Assembly: GCA_937951695.1 (NCBI GenBank)
Contig: CALFBL010000115.1
Span: 1-9,227, forward strand
Reading direction: 5' to 3'
DNA: 9,227 nt
DNA from: an uncultured Granulosicoccaceae bacterium
GTDB taxonomy: Bacteria; Pseudomonadota; Gammaproteobacteria; Granulosicoccales; Granulosicoccaceae
Below, piece after piece: positions 6,693 to 9,227 of this stretch. The first letter of the stretch is position 1. Every line of letters starts with the position of its first letter. The position numbers were made by a program, and so were the translations under genes. A model generated the notes under the pieces. That model had not been told where the DNA came from. It saw only the letters and a list, made by a program, of their open reading frames with translations, and made no database searches.

Positions 6693-7687
6693 TATTGCAG
6701 TTCATCGTTGATGTATTCATCAGCAAAGCTCAATGCTCTGGAAAAACCCTGAAGCGTAGCTTCATATTCCTCACCTGACGAATCATCGACATCAGCAAGT
6801 ATGGTAACACCCAAGCCTGTACCACTGCGAAACAGCGGCATCAGATCGTCGCGAATGAAACGGCGCTCGTTGACCACCAATCGCGTCACACCGTTACTGA
6901 CGGTGACGATTGAACCCGGCACGGGGCCGAACGAGAAATTGTCAATCCGCCATGAAAGCAGTCCGGGTGAGGCAATGGTCTGGCCAGGAAATCTCAGCTC
7001 GACGATTGCACGCTCCTCGCTGCGCCGGGTAACCCGCAACATGTCGTCGTTCGCCTCTTCGCCAAGCGATACCAAGGGAACATCAAGGGTGCAGTTTCGC
7101 GCACCCTCCTCTGCCACGCAGGTAACTTGCCATTCCCCTAGATAGGCAGAGAGCCCTTCTGGCTGATTTTCTGTCACCGCTGATGAGTAATCAATAGCAG
7201 GCTGCTCAGCGTCTAATGCCGCAAGCACGGCTTCAGCTCGCTCTTCAAGACTGGTCGGTTCGTTAGCTGATTCATCGACCGGCTCGGCCCCGAGGGCCTC
7301 GTGGACCCCAACGAGAATCTGTAACTCTCTTAGCCGTTGCTGCGACATCTCCGCCAGACAATTTTTCGCCACCTGCTCAGCCTCGGCGCGTGAGGTAGCG
7401 ATGTCCAGGTACCACAGACAGTTCTCACGTCGATAGGCGTAGAAAGCATTTTGTGCCCGATTGAAGGCAGCTCGCTGCCCGTTACGCAATTCTCCATCAA
7501 TAAATTGCGTCAGATCATTCAGGTTCCTGTCCATTAAGTCAAGGTAGGTATCCAGGCAATCGTGGATCTCATCGTCCAGCTGAGATTGGCTTCGGCAGGC
7601 TTCCAGCGCGTCGTAACTGTGAGCTGTTGTTTGCACCATGCACAGCAGTGCAAACAATCTGGCAATACAAACGTTTCGAATGGGCAT
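6692..7687 (-). CDS. Secreted protein: LprI-like (DUF1311) N-domain plus IalB-like C-domain
   Basis: The 331-residue product starts with a cleavable signal peptide: Arg at 4 and 10, hydrophobic LFALLCMVQTTA to about 22, cleavage probably near 24. Residues about 28-128 form a Cys-containing helical domain of the LprI/DUF1311 type: spaced Cys at 31, 44, 90 and 110, the pattern QRAAFNRAQNAFYAYRRENC (71-90), then a final conserved C...R..L.. helix. LprI-type proteins are described as lysozyme inhibitors. An acidic linker (135-175) leads to a second domain from about 182 (YLGEWQVTC, Cys190/Cys199, beta-rich, ending in YEATLQGFSRALSF) that resembles invasion-associated protein B (IalB)-like domains; this resemblance is my inference. 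The start is ATG at 7685-7687 with a poor Shine-Dalgarno. It is the first gene of the minus-strand unit, coupled to the thiamine pyrophosphokinase, and divergent from the BON protein gene 144 bp away. Confidence 0.8.
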   Translation of the reverse strand: MPIRNVCIARLFALLCMVQTTAHSYDALEACRSQSQLDDEIHDCLDTYLDLMDRNLNDLTQFIDGELRNGQRAAFNRAQNAFYAYRRENCLWYLDIATSRAEAEQVAKNCLAEMSQQRLRELQILVGVHEALGAEPVDESANEPTSLEERAEAVLAALDAEQPAIDYSSAVTENQPEGLSAYLGEWQVTCVAEEGARNCTLDVPLVSLGEEANDDMLRVTRRSEERAIVELRFPGQTIASPGLLSWRIDNFSFGPVPGSIVTVSNGVTRLVVNERRFIRDDLMPLFRSGTGLGVTILADVDDSSGEEYEATLQGFSRALSFADEYINDELQ

Positions 7688-7831
7688 GGGGTAAATTGAC
7701 CGAGTTCAAAATCGACAGGATATCAGGGGTGTTGCGTAAAATTGTGCAACTTCTTGTCACTGACGGGCGAATAACGTGTCAATACACTGTCAAATTCGAA
7801 TCTTGTCCAATGGCCTTGTATACTTAACCGC
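7688..7831. promoter_or_regulatory. Divergent promoter region
   Basis: This 144-bp gap separates the 5' ends of two oppositely read genes, so promoters for both should lie here or just inside. On the + strand, TATACT at 7819-7824 is a near-consensus -10, but no clear -35 is found at 16-18 bp (TCGAAT at 7796-7801 is the best-placed hexamer). It lies only 7 bases before the assigned GTG, which would give a nearly leaderless message. I cannot assign the minus-strand promoter. Confidence 0.45.
7819..7824 (+). promoter_or_regulatory. Candidate -10 box for the BON/AEAQ gene
   Basis: TATACT, identical to the hexamer upstream of anmK. If used, transcription would begin about at the GTG (7832), giving a leaderless transcript or requiring the next GTG at 7853. 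Confidence 0.35.
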
Positions 7832-9227
7832 GTGACATTCAGCAAATTTCCAGTGATCGGAATCAGAACCATCAACCTCCAATCTCCATATCATCAGCGC
7901 GGATCGGCCGTACTCTGGTCATTGTTAGGACTGATAGCGTTCGCGGCTCTGGGCTGGTTTTGCATCGCGCGTCACGTACCCGTACTTGAAAAACGCTTGA
8001 AAGCCGGTGTCGAATCGGTGCTTCCGGCAGCCTCGGCCAGCTCGGTAGCGGTTTCAATGAACGGCTACACCGCCCGGCTTAGCGGTACTGTACCCAACGA
8101 CAGCGCCAAACTTGACGTCGAGAACGCAGCCTCCACAGCGCCCGGAGTGCGCCGGGTATTAAATGAAATCCAAGTGGTTGCGGCCCCAGTGTCAGCCGCC
8201 CTCGACAGTAACACCACCGTAACGGTGGATACCCCGCAACCAGAACCGACGGAACAGGAAGGCGCAGCCGTTCCGGCGCCGGAGATACCGGAATCGCTTG
8301 AAGCACCTGTTGCTCCTGAAGTCGCACCGATCACAAGCACTGCCGATGAGCCGGCCGAGACGCAAACCGCTGCAGCCGTTGAGCAACCTGAACTAAATAT
8401 TTCAGTAGCAGAGCGATCCGTGACGATTACCGGACGGGTTCAGGAGCAGCGCAGTTTGCGAGCGATCATCGAGGCGGTGATGACAACCTACGATCTTAAT
8501 TACATCGTTAATGATGTTCAGACCACAAGCACCATCGCACCGATGACTTGGATGGACGGCTTGGTGGCTTCCATTCCGGCGATAGAAGACGTCCAGGAAC
8601 CGTCAATTAATGTCTTCGACACTCAGATCACACTCAGTGGGATCGTGGATTCCGAAACGAAAGAACAAAGCGTGTTGGAAGCGGTTCGAGACAACCTACC
8701 CAATTTCGTTGTGATTGACCGTCTGCGGGTCGAAGCCTCGGGATTAGAGCCGAAAATAGACTCAGAAACCACCCGTGCGCAAGTTGAAGTGCAAGAGCAA
8801 GCCCGTGCGGTCGAAGCGCCACGCATTGCTGAAGCAGCACGTAGGCAGCAGGCACTGGCTGACGCAAGCGCCCCCTCGGCGCAAGAGACCGAATTGCCGA
8901 ACGCTCCGACGTCAACCGAGGCACCGGCTGAGTCTGAAACTCCAAGCACGCAGGATTTGGCTAACGCCCAAGCGCTAGAAGCAGAAAAATTTGCAGAAGC
9001 CCAAGCAGAAGCCCAAGCAGAAGCCCAAGCAGAAGCTCAAGCAGAAGCCCAAGCAGAAGCTCAAGCAGAAGCCCAAGCAGAAGCTCAAGCAGAAGCTCAA
9101 GCAGAAGCCCAAGCAGAAGCTCAAGCAGAAGCCCAAGCAGAAGCTCAAGCAGAAGCTCAAGCAGAAGCTCAAGCAGAAGCTCAAGCAGAAGCTCAAGCAG
9201 AAGCTCAAGCAGAAGCTCAAGCAGAAG
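7832..9227 (+). CDS. Membrane-anchored BON-domain protein with AEAQ tetrapeptide repeat, 3' end outside window
   Basis: The frame is open for 465 codons from GTG 7832 to the window edge and contains the long repeat in frame. Visible order: short basic N-terminus; one membrane segment (about 25-47, SAVLWSLLGLIAFAALGWFC); a BON-like domain (about 56-116, with VAVSMNGYTARLSGTVPND and a VRRVLNEIQV end); a Pro/Glu/Ala-rich linker (118-186); two more BON-like units (188-232, ISVAERSVTITGRV; 257-302, INVFDTQITLSGIVDSETK ... IDRLRV); a Gln/Glu/Ala-rich charged region (312-387); then AEAQ repeats from 388. BON domains bind membranes or partner lipids/proteins. The N-terminal anchor plus BON layout resembles OmpA-family proteins whose C-terminus binds peptidoglycan; that part would be outside this window, so this is inference. 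The start is uncertain: GTG 7832 or GTG 7853, neither with a Shine-Dalgarno. An in-frame TAA at 7772-7774 bounds it. Confidence 0.85.
   Translation, partial: MTFSKFPVIGIRTINLQSPYHQRGSAVLWSLLGLIAFAALGWFCIARHVPVLEKRLKAGVESVLPAASASSVAVSMNGYTARLSGTVPNDSAKLDVENAASTAPGVRRVLNEIQVVAAPVSAALDSNTTVTVDTPQPEPTEQEGAAVPAPEIPESLEAPVAPEVAPITSTADEPAETQTAAAVEQPELNISVAERSVTITGRVQEQRSLRAIIEAVMTTYDLNYIVNDVQTTSTIAPMTWMDGLVASIPAIEDVQEPSINVFDTQITLSGIVDSETKEQSVLEAVRDNLPNFVVIDRLRVEASGLEPKIDSETTRAQVEVQEQARAVEAPRIAEAARRQQALADASAPSAQETELPNAPTSTEAPAESETPSTQDLANAQALEAEKFAEAQAEAQAEAQAEAQAEAQAEAQAEAQAEAQAEAQAEAQAEAQAEAQAEAQAEAQAEAQAEAQAEAQAEAQAEAQAE
8993..9227 (+). repeat. 12-bp tandem repeat encoding (AEAQ)n
   Basis: Nineteen complete copies of GCAGAAGCYCAA plus 7 bases run to the window edge, so the true copy number is unknown. 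The only variation is one silent C/T at the ninth base of the unit (GCC/GCT, both Ala). The order by copy is CCC T C T C T T C T C T T T T T T T. The protein is therefore a perfect Ala-Glu-Ala-Gln repeat, strongly helix-forming. The unit is a multiple of three, so slippage changes length without frameshift. Confidence 0.97.
9041..9160 (+). repeat. Two identical 60-bp blocks within the AEAQ array
   Basis: Copies 5-9 and copies 10-14 share the same variant order (C T C T T) and are identical over 60 bp (9041-9100 and 9101-9160). This is a higher-order duplication of a five-copy block. Confidence 0.85.

Noticed and set aside
6692..7687. TPP riboswitch or thiamine biosynthesis operon around the thiamine pyrophosphokinase
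   Set aside because: No THI-box-like sequence is seen upstream of the unit, and the neighbours are not thiamine genes.
8065..8949. Several antisense and shifted frames in the right part
   Set aside because: They overlap the long + frame from 7832, which alone shows domain structure and stays open to the edge. The others are composition shadows.
8975..9220. Minus-strand frame reading as a FCLS/FCLG repeat protein
   Set aside because: It is the antisense of the AEAQ array; a 12-bp repeat without stops keeps frames open on both strands. The + frame is continuous with real domains upstream.
8993..9227. CRISPR array or satellite
   Set aside because: The units are 12 bp and contiguous with no unique spacers, and they encode an in-frame peptide repeat.

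Overview
The window looks like chromosomal DNA from a Gram-negative bacterium, most likely a marine-type gammaproteobacterium. The reasons are a Braun-type lipoprotein signal, an AnmK/MurQ muropeptide-recycling pair of typical proteobacterial length, Shine-Dalgarno motifs of the AAGGA type, and periplasmic/envelope protein families. Base composition is moderate. No tRNA, rRNA, IS element, integrase or CRISPR array is visible. Non-ATG starts are common: I place five of the eight main genes on GTG or TTG.

Layout. (1) 37-510 (-): a HAD-superfamily phosphatase-like gene that ends right after motif III and lacks motif IV. It faces an open + strand frame entering from the left edge, so the left end may be a rearrangement junction. 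(2) 511-1006: mostly non-coding, with one doubtful small ORF. (3) 1007-2368 (-): a secreted lipoprotein with two homologous beta-rich modules, each closed by a calcium-binding TSP3-like loop, followed by a single CxxCH c-type heme domain. (4) 2369-2904: mostly non-coding, with another doubtful ORF and a candidate promoter. (5) 2905-4949 (+): anmK-murQ, overlapping by ATGA. Together they turn recycled anhydro-MurNAc into GlcNAc-6-phosphate and D-lactate. (6) 4978-7687 (-): a compact three-gene unit read from right to left, namely a secreted LprI-like/IalB-like protein, a thiamine pyrophosphokinase and a low-specificity threonine aldolase. The first two share one base (TAGTG) and the last two are 17 bases apart. 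(7) 7688-7831: a divergent intergenic region with a TATACT box. (8) 7832-window end (+): a large open frame with an N-terminal membrane anchor, BON-like domains, a Pro/Glu/Ala-rich linker and at least 19 perfect AEAQ tetrapeptide repeats. It leaves the window still open.

Taken together, much of the window concerns the cell envelope: peptidoglycan recycling, a lysozyme-inhibitor-like secreted protein, an exported heme lipoprotein and a probable periplasm-spanning BON protein. PLP and thiamine metabolism are also present. I see no clearly new multi-gene system. The most distinctive items are the AEAQ array with its internal 60-bp duplication, the two-module heme lipoprotein and the LprI/IalB-like composite protein.
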